A DNA stretch of 64,000 bases, from assembly GCA_964293305.1 (NCBI GenBank), contig CAXYYO010000001.1, forward strand, positions 193,778 to 257,777. Direction: 5' to 3'. The translations under genes and the position numbers were made by a program. Shown here in pieces: positions 25,898 through 35,344 of the stretch. The notes under the pieces were generated by a model. It had not been told where the DNA came from. It did not search any database and saw only the letters and a program-made list of their open reading frames with translations. The stretch comes from CALAGJ01 sp964293305 (GTDB taxonomy: Bacteria > Bacteroidota > Bacteroidia > Chitinophagales > Chitinophagaceae). Position 1 is the first letter of the stretch, and each line of letters opens with the position of its first letter.

Positions 25898-27439
25898 TTA
25901 ATCTTTTATTTCATTTTCTAGCCTAAAAATTTCAGGATAGATTACTGTTGATTGACTAAATTTACAATTTAAAATCTTATTTCTTACCCCACCATATAAT
26001 CCGGCATTTGATTTTATATTTCCTCCATTCATCACACAATTTTCTATTGTATTGGATGCGGGCCATTGAATCTGCTTTGATTTTTTTTCAGACTGACTTT
26101 TTTCTACAGCTTCCGGATGATCCCCAAAAATGAATAATTGCGGCATACTGTTATTTCCATTAAATACCACATTTTGAATCTTATTGTTATATACTCCAAA
26201 TTCTGGTCTGCTTACATTGTAGTCATTATAAAACTTTATAAATGCTCTGGTGTGATTGGGTGAAAGTATCACACCATTTTTTATAATAGCATTTCTTGCC
26301 TGTACTGTTATGAGTGCTTGATTAGCGTAACTATTTTTCAAGTCAATAAAAAAACTGTCTATAATAATATCTTTGTTGTATTCCCCGGTTGATATAATGC
26401 CTACACTACTTTTTGTGTCATCCGGTGCCTTAAATGTGGCTTGTATATTTTGAATGAGTAAATGATTCGTGCCAGATTTTATTTCAATACATCGTTTATA
26501 ATAGGTGCCCTTAATATTTCTTATTGTTGAATGGTCCAATGTATTTAATCCAATAAAATGTGTTGTGTTTATAAGGTTAATATTTTCTATCAAGCAATGA
26601 TACCCCCAAGTATGATTGGTAAGGTTGCCGGCATCAATTGTGAGATTGCGAATAGTGACATTTTCTACTGCAGCAAATCGAATTTCCATAAATCTATCAA
26701 TGCCGCCATTTGCCCCAATTTGAGCCACATCTATAGCTTCTTCTGAGGGATATTCAAAGAATAAACTATCTCCTTTTATAGCTGTTATCTTGCAGGTAAC
26801 GGATTGTGCCATAAACCAGGCATATTCCATTTGGTAAAATTTTTCTTTGGAAGTAAGCCAAACAAATTGACCCACTTTAAAGCTGTCTTTATATTTATTA
26901 AAATTTGAAATGACTACACTTCTATCTCCAATATTTACCTTATTTGCAACATCATAAAATTTATAGGCACCTGGAACTTCGCCATTTGGATTAAATGCAA
27001 CAGGATGATGATCGCCAATGAAAAATGCAAAATCATGCGCAAACTTTTTTCTACTACAGTCATTATATATTTTTCCCTTTCCTAGTCCATCTATAGTAAC
27101 ATTACTTTTAGTTTCTATAGGAAAATTAATTACATATTGATTTTGACAAACAACTATACCACCTCCTTTTGTAGAAGCAGCATCTACCGCTTTTTGAAAT
27201 GCAGCTCCATCAATAGTTATGTTTAAGTCCTTTGCCTGTGGGTACATGACCTGTGCAGCTTCAATTGATGAAAATTTTTCAGAAAGGGGGTGATGTTTAT
27301 TATCACCTATAGCTCCAAACATTTCAGGTGTAAAAGAGCTAGATTCATTTTCCAAAGGCTGTTGTCTTGCCTTGCAACATATATTTATGCAACTGATGAA
27401 GAGAAAAAGTATCACTGAATAAGATTGTTGTTTATACAT
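25898..27439 (-). CDS. Exported right-handed beta-helix protein (pectate-lyase-like)
   Basis: A 513-residue exported protein. It begins with a signal sequence, with cysteines near its end (ISC and NICC) that could form a lipobox, although the match to the consensus is poor. It then shows the EMFGAIGD and DGAAFQKAVDAA segments typical of the pectate-lyase-3 or GH28-like start, followed by repeated beta-helix rungs of the NVTIDGLG, NVTIRNLTID and IKNGVI kind. Such proteins are polysaccharide lyases, hydrolases or epimerases. I cannot identify catalytic residues. Within this operon it would act outside the cytoplasm to cut, release or modify the sulfated polymer. It overlaps the polymerase gene by eight bases. 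Confidence 0.75.
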   Translation of the reverse strand: MYKQQSYSVILFLFISCINICCKARQQPLENESSSFTPEMFGAIGDNKHHPLSEKFSSIEAAQVMYPQAKDLNITIDGAAFQKAVDAASTKGGGIVVCQNQYVINFPIETKSNVTIDGLGKGKIYNDCSRKKFAHDFAFFIGDHHPVAFNPNGEVPGAYKFYDVANKVNIGDRSVVISNFNKYKDSFKVGQFVWLTSKEKFYQMEYAWFMAQSVTCKITAIKGDSLFFEYPSEEAIDVAQIGANGGIDRFMEIRFAAVENVTIRNLTIDAGNLTNHTWGYHCLIENINLINTTHFIGLNTLDHSTIRNIKGTYYKRCIEIKSGTNHLLIQNIQATFKAPDDTKSSVGIISTGEYNKDIIIDSFFIDLKNSYANQALITVQARNAIIKNGVILSPNHTRAFIKFYNDYNVSRPEFGVYNNKIQNVVFNGNNSMPQLFIFGDHPEAVEKSQSEKKSKQIQWPASNTIENCVMNGGNIKSNAGLYGGVRNKILNCKFSQSTVIYPEIFRLENEIKD

Positions 27440-28880
27440 GGTTGGTTTCTTTTGTTTTACTTTTAGTAATGGCTATAATCAAATAAACCGGAATAAGCAT
27501 GGATAATAGGTTTACAATCATACGGCTTAAATCTCCACCAATTAAATTTATGGAAAATGGTAAAAAGGCAAGCAAATAAACAACCATGCCAAATATGCTA
27601 TTAGACCGTATTTTTTTAAAAAATTTATAAAATAGATGTATGAAATATCCAAAAATAAACATGCCAACAATGACTCCGAAATAACTAAAATTCAAATAAA
27701 GTTCACCAATAAAACCTGGCGGCACACCACCACCGGCAGTGGTTTCATCTCTTTTCTGATAAATGTTATCTGCAATGGGCCTGCCAATACTTATTTCTGG
27801 TTTACTGGTCCAAATGGTTCTTGGTATTGGCGCCACCAGCCATAGAAGTAATGTTTTCCCCAATTGGTATGGCATTCTTCTGGGAGTTTCATCCACAATT
27901 TGTGAAGTTTTATCTATACCCAAAAAATTTAAACTACCCACCATTACAATTATAGGATTATCCTCATCTGTTGGTCTATTTATAACTTTATTACTTTGAT
28001 ACCTGAAAAATGTCATAGCCATTAACAATACCACCGCTAAGAAAATTGCGCCAATCATTCTTGTCCAACCTAAGCCTCCTTTTACAAAATAAATTATAAG
28101 ACCTGTATTGATAAATACATACATGGCGCTAGTACGTGAGCTTTGAATGAATGGATATAAAATATTTAAAAAACCCAGCAGTAGTACAAATAATCCCAAT
28201 GTTGAAAATATATTTTTTCTTTGCTGCACCATATACATCACAAGCATATAGTAGATTGGTAAAATGAGATTCATTACTAAATTTTCATAACCCATTGCCG
28301 CATAAACGCCATCCTCCACTTTTAGAAATCTTTTCTTTGAAATACTTTCAACTGATGAAAAATCAACCCCTAATTTATTGAATGTATATAATGCTGCCAA
28401 AATGCTTAGTACAGTTATTATTACTGCGGTAGGATAAAATTTTTTTATATTTATGCTAGCCTTGAAAACTGCAGCGTTCTCAAATTTTTTCATGGGCTTT
28501 GAGTTAATCATATACCCAAATACAAAAAAAGCCAATCCTAAATAAATACATACCAATCCCTTCACTAATACTATTGGATCTTTGCCCAAGAGCATTAAAT
28601 GCTTATTTGTACTTTGTAATGGTGAAAGTATAAAAAATGAACGCAATACTGTACCAATAAGCAATGATACCAATATCATAAATATTGGGTGTGTGGGATC
28701 AAACTTTTCTGATTTATTTGTAATAGGTAAGAGTAATAAATTTATCGTTGGAATGGTCATAAAAGCAATAACCCATTCTGAACTTTGAGTAAAGTAAACA
28801 TATATACAACCTATAACAGTTATAGCAAACAGCACTAAATGTGTTATCAATAATACAGGATATAGTTTGATGTTTTTCAT
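27432..28880 (-). CDS. Oligosaccharide repeat-unit polymerase, Wzy-like
   Basis: A 482-residue integral membrane protein with about 10-12 hydrophobic segments. It fits the O-antigen/capsule polymerase type: a large periplasmic loop between later helices, the SSRTSAMY segment, and PPGFIGELYLNFSYFGV close to the C-terminus, a pattern (G-x-E-x-Y-x-NF/G) seen in repeat-unit polymerases. It would join flipped repeat units into the long chain at the outer face of the inner membrane. It starts three bases after the first sulfotransferase and overlaps the beta-helix gene by eight bases. Wzy sequences diverge strongly, so the call rests on topology, local motifs and context. Confidence 0.75.
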   Translation of the reverse strand: MKNIKLYPVLLITHLVLFAITVIGCIYVYFTQSSEWVIAFMTIPTINLLLLPITNKSEKFDPTHPIFMILVSLLIGTVLRSFFILSPLQSTNKHLMLLGKDPIVLVKGLVCIYLGLAFFVFGYMINSKPMKKFENAAVFKASINIKKFYPTAVIITVLSILAALYTFNKLGVDFSSVESISKKRFLKVEDGVYAAMGYENLVMNLILPIYYMLVMYMVQQRKNIFSTLGLFVLLLGFLNILYPFIQSSRTSAMYVFINTGLIIYFVKGGLGWTRMIGAIFLAVVLLMAMTFFRYQSNKVINRPTDEDNPIIVMVGSLNFLGIDKTSQIVDETPRRMPYQLGKTLLLWLVAPIPRTIWTSKPEISIGRPIADNIYQKRDETTAGGGVPPGFIGELYLNFSYFGVIVGMFIFGYFIHLFYKFFKKIRSNSIFGMVVYLLAFLPFSINLIGGDLSRMIVNLLSMLIPVYLIIAITKSKTKETNHV

Positions 28881-28883
28881 TAA

Positions 28884-29816
28884 CTATTTCCTCTTTACAA
28901 TATTTGATTTTTGTATTTGCGGCATTCTCCACATTTGCAATTCAGTTTCTAATATTTTTTCAATGTAGTAAATATCATCTTCATAATCTTTACATAATTG
29001 ATGAAATAAATTAACGGACAAAGGTGGATACTTATGCTGCTTTTGATTAGCACGTATTAATTTGATTCCACTTTCTTTTAGTTTTTTTGATAATGCAGTG
29101 GGCATATATTTTTCATAATCCAGCAGTCTTATTTTTTGTAAAACCATAGCCATCTTTCGATGCTTAGGGGCAGACATTTCATTTTTTCTTTCTTTAACAT
29201 TTATTGTGTGCTGAGGAACTTCTAAAAATTGAAGTACCTGATTAAAATGCATTTCAGGATCTGCTTTAAATGATTCGTGAACAATGATATGGATCTGATC
29301 TTTTCTGAAATAGGCTAAATATCGCTCAATATGTATTTTGTAATGACTTATTTTCTTATAGTATTGTAATCGTAAATGATTGGTTTCAACCATTGCTTCA
29401 AAATCGGGAAAATCAAAACCCAATTTATGCTCTTGCCAATAATGAGAATAAATTCTATTGACAGGATTGCGCAGCATTAAAATAATTTTTGTGTTAGCAC
29501 AATATTCTTTTATAAGCGATGCTGCATCCTCATTGGCAAAATATACTGTACTTGCTTCACCTTTTAATTGTTTTTCAGTTGCTTCTTCAAAAAGGGAAGC
29601 ATACCAATCCCATCCTTTATCAAAATTGCCGCTAAGTCTAGGTCCACTTCCTGTAATTTTTTTTTCCATGCTACCAGGTAAAGCAGTAAAAAAACGCGGC
29701 TCTTTATGTTTACTTACAAAAATATTGGGGTGCTGGTTTAAGAAATGCGCTAATGCAGTAGTGCCACATTTTGGTGCACCTATAATTAAAAAATCAGGTA
29801 TATTTTTTTTGTTCAT
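28884..29816 (-). CDS. Sulfotransferase (first in the polysaccharide operon)
   Basis: A 310-residue PAPS-dependent sulfotransferase. The 5'-phosphosulfate loop is LIIGAPKCGTTALAHFL (about residues 10-26), followed by the KEPRFF segment, and the 3'-phosphate segment is LMLRNPVNRIYSHYWQ near residue 120. This layout is that of Sulfotransfer_1 carbohydrate sulfotransferases. It is soluble by sequence. It lies 54 bases after the tyrosine-kinase gene and three bases before the polymerase gene, in the middle of the export machinery. Acceptor unknown. Confidence 0.88.
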   Translation of the reverse strand: MNKKNIPDFLIIGAPKCGTTALAHFLNQHPNIFVSKHKEPRFFTALPGSMEKKITGSGPRLSGNFDKGWDWYASLFEEATEKQLKGEASTVYFANEDAASLIKEYCANTKIILMLRNPVNRIYSHYWQEHKLGFDFPDFEAMVETNHLRLQYYKKISHYKIHIERYLAYFRKDQIHIIVHESFKADPEMHFNQVLQFLEVPQHTINVKERKNEMSAPKHRKMAMVLQKIRLLDYEKYMPTALSKKLKESGIKLIRANQKQHKYPPLSVNLFHQLCKDYEDDIYYIEKILETELQMWRMPQIQKSNIVKRK

Positions 29817-29870
29817 ATTTCAGTTTTTCTTTTGGAGAATGGATGAAAATGATGAATCTGTTGAATAATC

Positions 29871-32249
29871 TTATTTTCCCAAAAATGTACCCTTTCTAGA
29901 TTTCCCTTTTTTCTGCTTATTTGTTGGACTACCATAGCTATATCCATATCCATATCTTGCACCATAGCCATACCTATAAGTGCCACCCTCCTTTACATCA
30001 TTTACTAAAATATAGGTGGATGGCAATCGCTCTTCTTCAATAGATTCATTGAGTACATCCATGCTCAATTTCAAGCTTACATTTTGCCTGATTACAAAAA
30101 GACAAACATCAGAATAAGTGCTCAAAATTTGTGCATCAGCCACAGCACCAATAGGGGCAGTATCTAAAATGATGATATCAAACATTTTTTCCAGCGCCTC
30201 AAAACCATCTCTAACTTTATTGTTCATTAATAATTCTGCTGGATTTGGCGGTATAGGTCCTGAGCTGAAAACAAATAAATTTGGAGTATCTGCTACTTGT
30301 CTAATATAATTATGTGGGGCTTCATTCGAAATCGCAAAATTACTAAAACCAACTTCGTTTGATATATTGAGCATCTTTGAAATTTTTGGCTTACGCAAAT
30401 CAAGTTCCATTAGTAAAACTTTTTTCCCAGAGTATGCAAATAGTTGTGCTAGGTTTGCTGCAATAAAGGATTTACCTTCTCCAGTAGCAGTGGAAGTAAG
30501 TAAAATACGATAACAGGGGCTTTCTTTTTTTAGAAAATTTAATTTTGTGCGGAGCACTCTAAACTGTTCAGCCAAAGCAAACCTGCTATCTGCTTCAATA
30601 TTTAATAAACCTTCTTCATCACTATGCCCAATTTCTCCAATGATTGGTATCTTAGTTTTACTAGATATATCTTCTCTACTTTTAATCTTGTTATTTAGTA
30701 ATTCTTTTATTATCAAAATCATTGTTGGAATAATTAATCCAAGCATTAAACAAGATGCTAAAGTCAGTAAGGTATTTGGAAAATAAGGCAAATACGAACT
30801 TTTTGGCCTTTCAACTATACTAGCATTTGAAATATTTGCTGCTTTTGAAATGGATGTTTCCTCTCGTTTCTGCAATAAATAAAGGTATAATGCCTGCTTA
30901 ATTTCTTTTTCTCTAGAAAAGTCAAAAAACTCACGTTCCTGTTTTGGAACATTATATACTAAATTGTCAATAGATTTATTTTCTACTATCAACCTATCTC
31001 TGCCAATGCTAAGTGCTTTTTGTTGGTTTATTAAGCTTCGCTCAATATCTGATCGTAAAGTGTTCATTTGGCTATTGATATTTTCAATGAGCGGATTGTT
31101 CTCTTTGAGCGAAACCAATAATTTACTTTTTTGTGTTTGTAGTTGATTGTACTCTTCTATCAATAATAAAAATGCAGGGTCATTACTAATTAGTGAAGGT
31201 ACGGGCCTCGCATAGTTCTTTTGATTTCTAACATATTCTAGCATAGTTCCTACTACACTCAGTTGTACTTCTGTTTCATTTAGTTTAGTATAATAACTGG
31301 TACTACTATTTACTATGGCTTTATTTTGCTCTGTAAAATCAGTAATTCTATTTGATTGTTTAAATTGCTGAATGTCATTTTCAATCGTACCTAAATCTCC
31401 AGAAACAAGGCCAAGTCTTTCATTAATAAAAGCAATTGTACTATCACTCATCTGATTTTTTTCATTGAGGTTTCTTGTTGTATAAGCCTCTATTATCTTC
31501 TGTAGTAACTCCTCGCCTTTGCGAGGTACATTGGTATTATATGCAAGATCAATAACAGTGGTTTCTTCATCCTTTAATTCGACAAACAAACCACCCCTTA
31601 TGTTTTCAATAGTAGCATCTAAACTATTTAAAATAAGTTTATAGGAGTTATAAGAGAAGGTGTTTCCACTTCGTGATATTAATAACTTACCAAATTTCAA
31701 TTGTATAGTATCATTAAATTTTGTCGTAAATGCAGAATCGTTAATCATGCATTTGAATGAATTGGTTGAATTTATATTTTCAAATTCTAAATTGATTTCT
31801 ATGGCAGGTAATGAATCGTTTTTGGGTTGAAACCAAGCAATAAATGGAGTCTTTCTATACATTTCTACATCTCTTATACGCCCTTTGTTGATATAACTTT
31901 TTGTCAAATCCATATCCTCAACAACTCGTTCCAATAAATCTCTTGATTTTAGAATTAAAACTTCATTATATATATTGTTTTGTACATCCAATAAACCACC
32001 AAAGTCAGGCACCGCACTGCTCAATAAAGAGGTAGAGCCAGAAGAATTTTCTGGGTCTTTAATCAACACCTTTGATTGTACTTTGTACATTGGGGTGGAA
32101 TAACGTAGAAACATTACCCCGAGGAAGCAAAACAGCACTACAGATAGGAGATAATATCTCCAATGATATACAAATTTTGAGAGTATTTTCCTTACATCAA
32201 AACCTTCTTCTTTAATTTCAAATGAAGGCAAGTTGGTCTTATTGGTCAT
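29871..32249 (-). CDS. Polysaccharide chain-length/export protein with tyrosine autokinase domain (Wzc-like)
   Basis: A 792-residue inner-membrane protein that would control chain length and drive export. It has an N-terminal Wzz domain with a first membrane helix (about residues 32-50), a long periplasmic coiled-coil part, a second helix (about 510-530), and a cytoplasmic BY-kinase domain. The kinase has Walker A ATGEGKS with Lys593, a Walker A' LLMELDLRKP, and a Walker B IIILDTAP. The C-terminus is a tyrosine-rich tail with about eight Tyr between Gly residues, the usual autophosphorylation cluster. It is the first gene of the ten-gene operon. A Wza-type outer-membrane export gene, often next to it, is absent. 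Confidence 0.93.
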   Translation of the reverse strand: MTNKTNLPSFEIKEEGFDVRKILSKFVYHWRYYLLSVVLFCFLGVMFLRYSTPMYKVQSKVLIKDPENSSGSTSLLSSAVPDFGGLLDVQNNIYNEVLILKSRDLLERVVEDMDLTKSYINKGRIRDVEMYRKTPFIAWFQPKNDSLPAIEINLEFENINSTNSFKCMINDSAFTTKFNDTIQLKFGKLLISRSGNTFSYNSYKLILNSLDATIENIRGGLFVELKDEETTVIDLAYNTNVPRKGEELLQKIIEAYTTRNLNEKNQMSDSTIAFINERLGLVSGDLGTIENDIQQFKQSNRITDFTEQNKAIVNSSTSYYTKLNETEVQLSVVGTMLEYVRNQKNYARPVPSLISNDPAFLLLIEEYNQLQTQKSKLLVSLKENNPLIENINSQMNTLRSDIERSLINQQKALSIGRDRLIVENKSIDNLVYNVPKQEREFFDFSREKEIKQALYLYLLQKREETSISKAANISNASIVERPKSSYLPYFPNTLLTLASCLMLGLIIPTMILIIKELLNNKIKSREDISSKTKIPIIGEIGHSDEEGLLNIEADSRFALAEQFRVLRTKLNFLKKESPCYRILLTSTATGEGKSFIAANLAQLFAYSGKKVLLMELDLRKPKISKMLNISNEVGFSNFAISNEAPHNYIRQVADTPNLFVFSSGPIPPNPAELLMNNKVRDGFEALEKMFDIIILDTAPIGAVADAQILSTYSDVCLFVIRQNVSLKLSMDVLNESIEEERLPSTYILVNDVKEGGTYRYGYGARYGYGYSYGSPTNKQKKGKSRKGTFLGK

Positions 32250-32396
32250 GATTTATTTCTGTTTTGCAAAAATCAAAGTATTCATTTTTTGCGGGGCGCA
32301 ATGTACCTTAAAATCTGTTAAGCATAGTTCATCTCAGTATCTTAGACCCTAAAATCCTTTGATACGTTTATAAATGTCTAATGGTTGCTTATGCTC

Positions 32397-33395
32397 CTAT
32401 TTCCAAAATGCGTTGATACGCTGATTTAGATTCTCTCTGATACTTAAATAATAAAGATTATAATCTCCTGCATGATAGTTTTTGGTGGTGTATAATAAGT
32501 TGCCAAAAAAGCGGGGCTTGCCAGTCCACAATACATTGCCATGAATAATGGCTTCAGCTGTCCGGGGCATTACTTTATCAAACTTCCAAAGTATAGCACC
32601 TTTATTATCTTTATAACTTGCAATGGTATCGGTATCATTCCACGTAAGTGGATTTGTAACTATTGCTCTAAAATTTTCTTGCGAAACGTATGCTGGCTCA
32701 TACCCTTTTTTAAAGGTTCTCCAGCTACACACACAACCGGTTTGCGCAGGGTTTATACAAGCACTAATTTTTGAAAATGCATTTTCTGGTACAACAATAC
32801 CTACTAAATATGCTGCTACCATTCTTTTTAATAAGGCTGTGGTATCCACAAGCTCCTGTATTATATGTATGGCATGCGTAGTGCCTTGGCTATGACTAGC
32901 TATTATAAAAGGACGACCTTGATTATAATGCTGCATATAATATTCAAATGCAGCTTTTACATCAGCATAAGCTACTTCAAATGCCTTTTGTGCAAGGATT
33001 GTATCTGTTGAAGAAGGATAGTATGCAGAAATATGAGCCTGCCTGTATCGTGGCGCAAATACCCTTCCTCCACCATTAAATACTGATGCTTGGTAAAGCA
33101 TACTTCCCTTGTCAGTTACATCATTAACTTCTGCTGCAGATACAGGTGCGTTCCAGCCATAGGGCATTTCCTTATTCAAATAACTGGTAGGATGCAGAAA
33201 AAATATATCAACAGTGGAGTCTGCTGCATGTGAAGTTCGCAAAGGTTTTGGTACACTGTCAGACAAGTCATTTTTCCAAGGATGCGCTGCCCAATTGGCA
33301 ATATTGCCATAGTCTGTATTTTTCTGGCTAGCACTATTTTGCCCTACTACCATTATGGCATGTAGCATTAAACAAATACAGATTACATTTTTCAT
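32397..33395 (-). CDS. DUF3089 family secreted alpha/beta hydrolase
   Basis: A 332-residue secreted protein with a signal peptide ending near VVGQ. It matches the DUF3089 family, which has an alpha/beta-hydrolase fold. The segment IIASHSQGTTHAIHII contains a nucleophile elbow of the S-H-S-Q-G type, and FFLHPTSY and FAPRYRQAH near the N-terminus are also family features. Its likely job is lipase or esterase action in the periplasm or outside, but no substrate is known for the family. It lies 147 bases upstream of the polysaccharide operon on the same strand; I do not count it as part of that operon. Confidence 0.85.
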   Translation of the reverse strand: MKNVICICLMLHAIMVVGQNSASQKNTDYGNIANWAAHPWKNDLSDSVPKPLRTSHAADSTVDIFFLHPTSYLNKEMPYGWNAPVSAAEVNDVTDKGSMLYQASVFNGGGRVFAPRYRQAHISAYYPSSTDTILAQKAFEVAYADVKAAFEYYMQHYNQGRPFIIASHSQGTTHAIHIIQELVDTTALLKRMVAAYLVGIVVPENAFSKISACINPAQTGCVCSWRTFKKGYEPAYVSQENFRAIVTNPLTWNDTDTIASYKDNKGAILWKFDKVMPRTAEAIIHGNVLWTGKPRFFGNLLYTTKNYHAGDYNLYYLSIRENLNQRINAFWK

Positions 33396-33507
33396 GTGGC
33401 AAATATTATTTACAGATTTAAATGCCCGTCTAAAAGAATGTTAAAAACGATGTTCCTATAACGGATTACATGCTCTGTTTTTTCCCTTTTTTAAAATTTA
33501 ATATGGG

Positions 33508-34122
33508 CTAACAGCGTTTACGCTTGAAACTACAAAACAAAAAATTTTGTACAGTTTTAAATGGCGTTACATGATCTTCTGTAATGCAACGAATTTTTTC
33601 AAAGCCATTATCAAGTTCATTTTTTAATGATTGTTCTGAATACTGTTTGATTTGAAGACCACTGCATGTTGTAGGTCCATCAGTTGAAAATGTGCCCAAG
33701 GTTAAATATCCATTTACAGATGCTCTGGCTACTTTCATATAAGCCTGAATCTGTGATTTTGTATGAAGAAAATGAAAAGTGGCTCTGTCATGCCATACAT
33801 CATATTGCCTACTGGGGGTAAATTTTGTAATATCACTAACTATCCACTTTACTTTTTTAGCCTTTTCACCAAGTCTATTTTTTGCTCTATTGATGGCAGT
33901 TGTTGAAATATCGAGTACTGTAATATCCTTAAAACCCATGAGAAGTAAGTGATCCACTAAATTACTATCGCCTCCGCCTATGTCAATAATGCTTGCATTT
34001 TTTGCAATACTGAACGATGTTATAAAATCAATGGAAGTTTTTGGAATTTCCTGTGTCCAACTGAGTTGATTGGGCGTTTTATTTTCATACACTTTGTCCC
34101 AATATTTTTGTTTGTCCATCAT
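33508..34122 (-). CDS. Class I SAM-dependent methyltransferase
   Basis: A 204-residue cytoplasmic methyltransferase. Motif I is IIDIGGGDSNLVDHLL and motif II lies around ITVLDIS with the acidic ribose-binding Asp; KVKWIVSDIT and DVWHDRATFHFL correspond to motifs III and IV. The N-terminus MDKQKYWDKVYENKTPNQLSW is typical of a group of small-molecule or thiol methyltransferases. There are two consecutive Met codons; either may be the start. The KOW-domain gene lies 37 bases upstream on the same strand and the two are probably co-transcribed. Substrate unknown. Confidence 0.87.
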   Translation of the reverse strand: MMDKQKYWDKVYENKTPNQLSWTQEIPKTSIDFITSFSIAKNASIIDIGGGDSNLVDHLLLMGFKDITVLDISTTAINRAKNRLGEKAKKVKWIVSDITKFTPSRQYDVWHDRATFHFLHTKSQIQAYMKVARASVNGYLTLGTFSTDGPTTCSGLQIKQYSEQSLKNELDNGFEKIRCITEDHVTPFKTVQNFLFCSFKRKRC

Positions 34123-34159
34123 CAGATTCTTATATGATTATCACAAATATGGTGATTGT

Positions 34160-34354
34160 TTAATTATCTTTTTGCAATTCAATATTCCTACCCAAAGTTT
34201 TAAATCTTACACCATTGCTTTGCACCACCGTTAATGTTATTTGACCTGTTTTGCTGGTATGAATATCTTTTACTATACCATTTTTACCTTTGTGAGTACC
34301 AGATATTACCTTACAACTGATGCCATCCTTTAAAGTTATTGCTTGGCCTGCCAT
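34160..34354 (-). CDS. Small KOW-domain protein
   Basis: A 64-residue protein made almost wholly of one KOW motif: VISGTHKGKNGIVKDIH, the loop found in ribosomal protein L24 and NusG-like factors that touch RNA. The length and the ordinary composition suggest a real RNA- or protein-binding adaptor. It is not L24, which is longer and sits in the ribosomal operon. It is followed closely by the methyltransferase gene, so it may work with it or simply share the transcript. Confidence 0.78.
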   Translation of the reverse strand: MAGQAITLKDGISCKVISGTHKGKNGIVKDIHTSKTGQITLTVVQSNGVRFKTLGRNIELQKDN

Positions 34355-34519
34355 TTTTAAGTAACTATAAATTGTGATACATTAAAAATTCACTAAGATA
34401 CTTATGTATCCTCCCTATTGGTTTGATTTTACCTTATTTTCAAATTCTTGTTTAAATAAGTACAATTTTTTTAAAAGGATAACGATAATCTGATTCCTAT
34501 TGATGAAATTTTTGAGCCT

Positions 34520-35344
34520 TTATTTACTTAACTGTGCTTCTACCATTTCCATTAATTCTACACTCACACCTGTATTATTAAAACCACCATCATGAAATAA
34601 ATTTTGCATCGTAACCATTCTGGTTAAATCGCTAAACATTGATACACAATAATCTGCACATGCTTGTGCACTTGCATTTCCCAATGGACTCATTTTATCA
34701 GCATAGGTTAGAAAGCCATCAAATCCCTTAATTCCACTACCCGCAGTTGTTTTTGTGGGCGATTGAGATATAGTGTTAATCCTAACATTTTTACGTTTTC
34801 CATAATGGTAACCAAAACTTCTTGCTACACTTTCTAATAATGCCTTAGCATCTGCCATTTCATTATAATCAGGAAAAACTCTTTGGGCAGCTATATAAGT
34901 AAGGGCTACAATACTTCCCCAATCGTTTATTGCATCCATATCCCATGCAGTTTTTATAACTCTATGTAAACTCATGGCAGAAATATCTAATGTTTTTTGA
35001 TTGAATCCATAATCCATTTCTGTATAGTGTTTGTTTTTTCTCACATTTAAGCTCATACCTATAGAATGTAAAACAAAATCGATACCTCCACCAAAATGAT
35101 TCATCGTTGTTTCAAATAGTTTCTTAACATCGTCCGAAGAAGTAACATCAGCACTTACAACTGGGGCACTTATGGCTTCAGCAAGATTATTTATTTCCCC
35201 CATACGCATGGCAATAGGAGCATTTGATAATACAATGCTTGCACCTTGCTCATGGCATTTCTCCGCTACCTTCCATGCAATACTTTGATCATTTAGCGCA
35301 CCAAATATGATCCCCTTTTTTCCTTCTAGTAAATTATTTGACAT
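34520..35344 (-). CDS. fabI: Enoyl-[acyl-carrier-protein] reductase (NADH)
   Basis: Performs the last step of each fatty-acid elongation cycle, reducing enoyl-ACP. The 274-residue short-chain dehydrogenase has the divergent FabI cofactor motif GALNDQSIAWK, the active-site set Tyr150, Tyr160 and Lys167 (Y-x9-Y-x6-K, as in E. coli Y146/Y156/K163), and the substrate-loop segment SQSPTKTTAGSGIKGFDGF. It is a standalone gene. Upstream on the minus strand the sequence complementary to 35358-35366 (TAATTTTCG) is close to a -7 box. Confidence 0.95.
   Translation of the reverse strand: MSNNLLEGKKGIIFGALNDQSIAWKVAEKCHEQGASIVLSNAPIAMRMGEINNLAEAISAPVVSADVTSSDDVKKLFETTMNHFGGGIDFVLHSIGMSLNVRKNKHYTEMDYGFNQKTLDISAMSLHRVIKTAWDMDAINDWGSIVALTYIAAQRVFPDYNEMADAKALLESVARSFGYHYGKRKNVRINTISQSPTKTTAGSGIKGFDGFLTYADKMSPLGNASAQACADYCVSMFSDLTRMVTMQNLFHDGGFNNTGVSVELMEMVEAQLSK

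Noticed and set aside
19745..32249. Interpreting the sulfotransferase locus as a secondary-metabolite or phage-related cluster
   Set aside because: Presence of Wzc-, Wzx- and Wzy-like proteins with a glycosyltransferase fits polysaccharide assembly; no polyketide, peptide-synthetase or phage genes are present.
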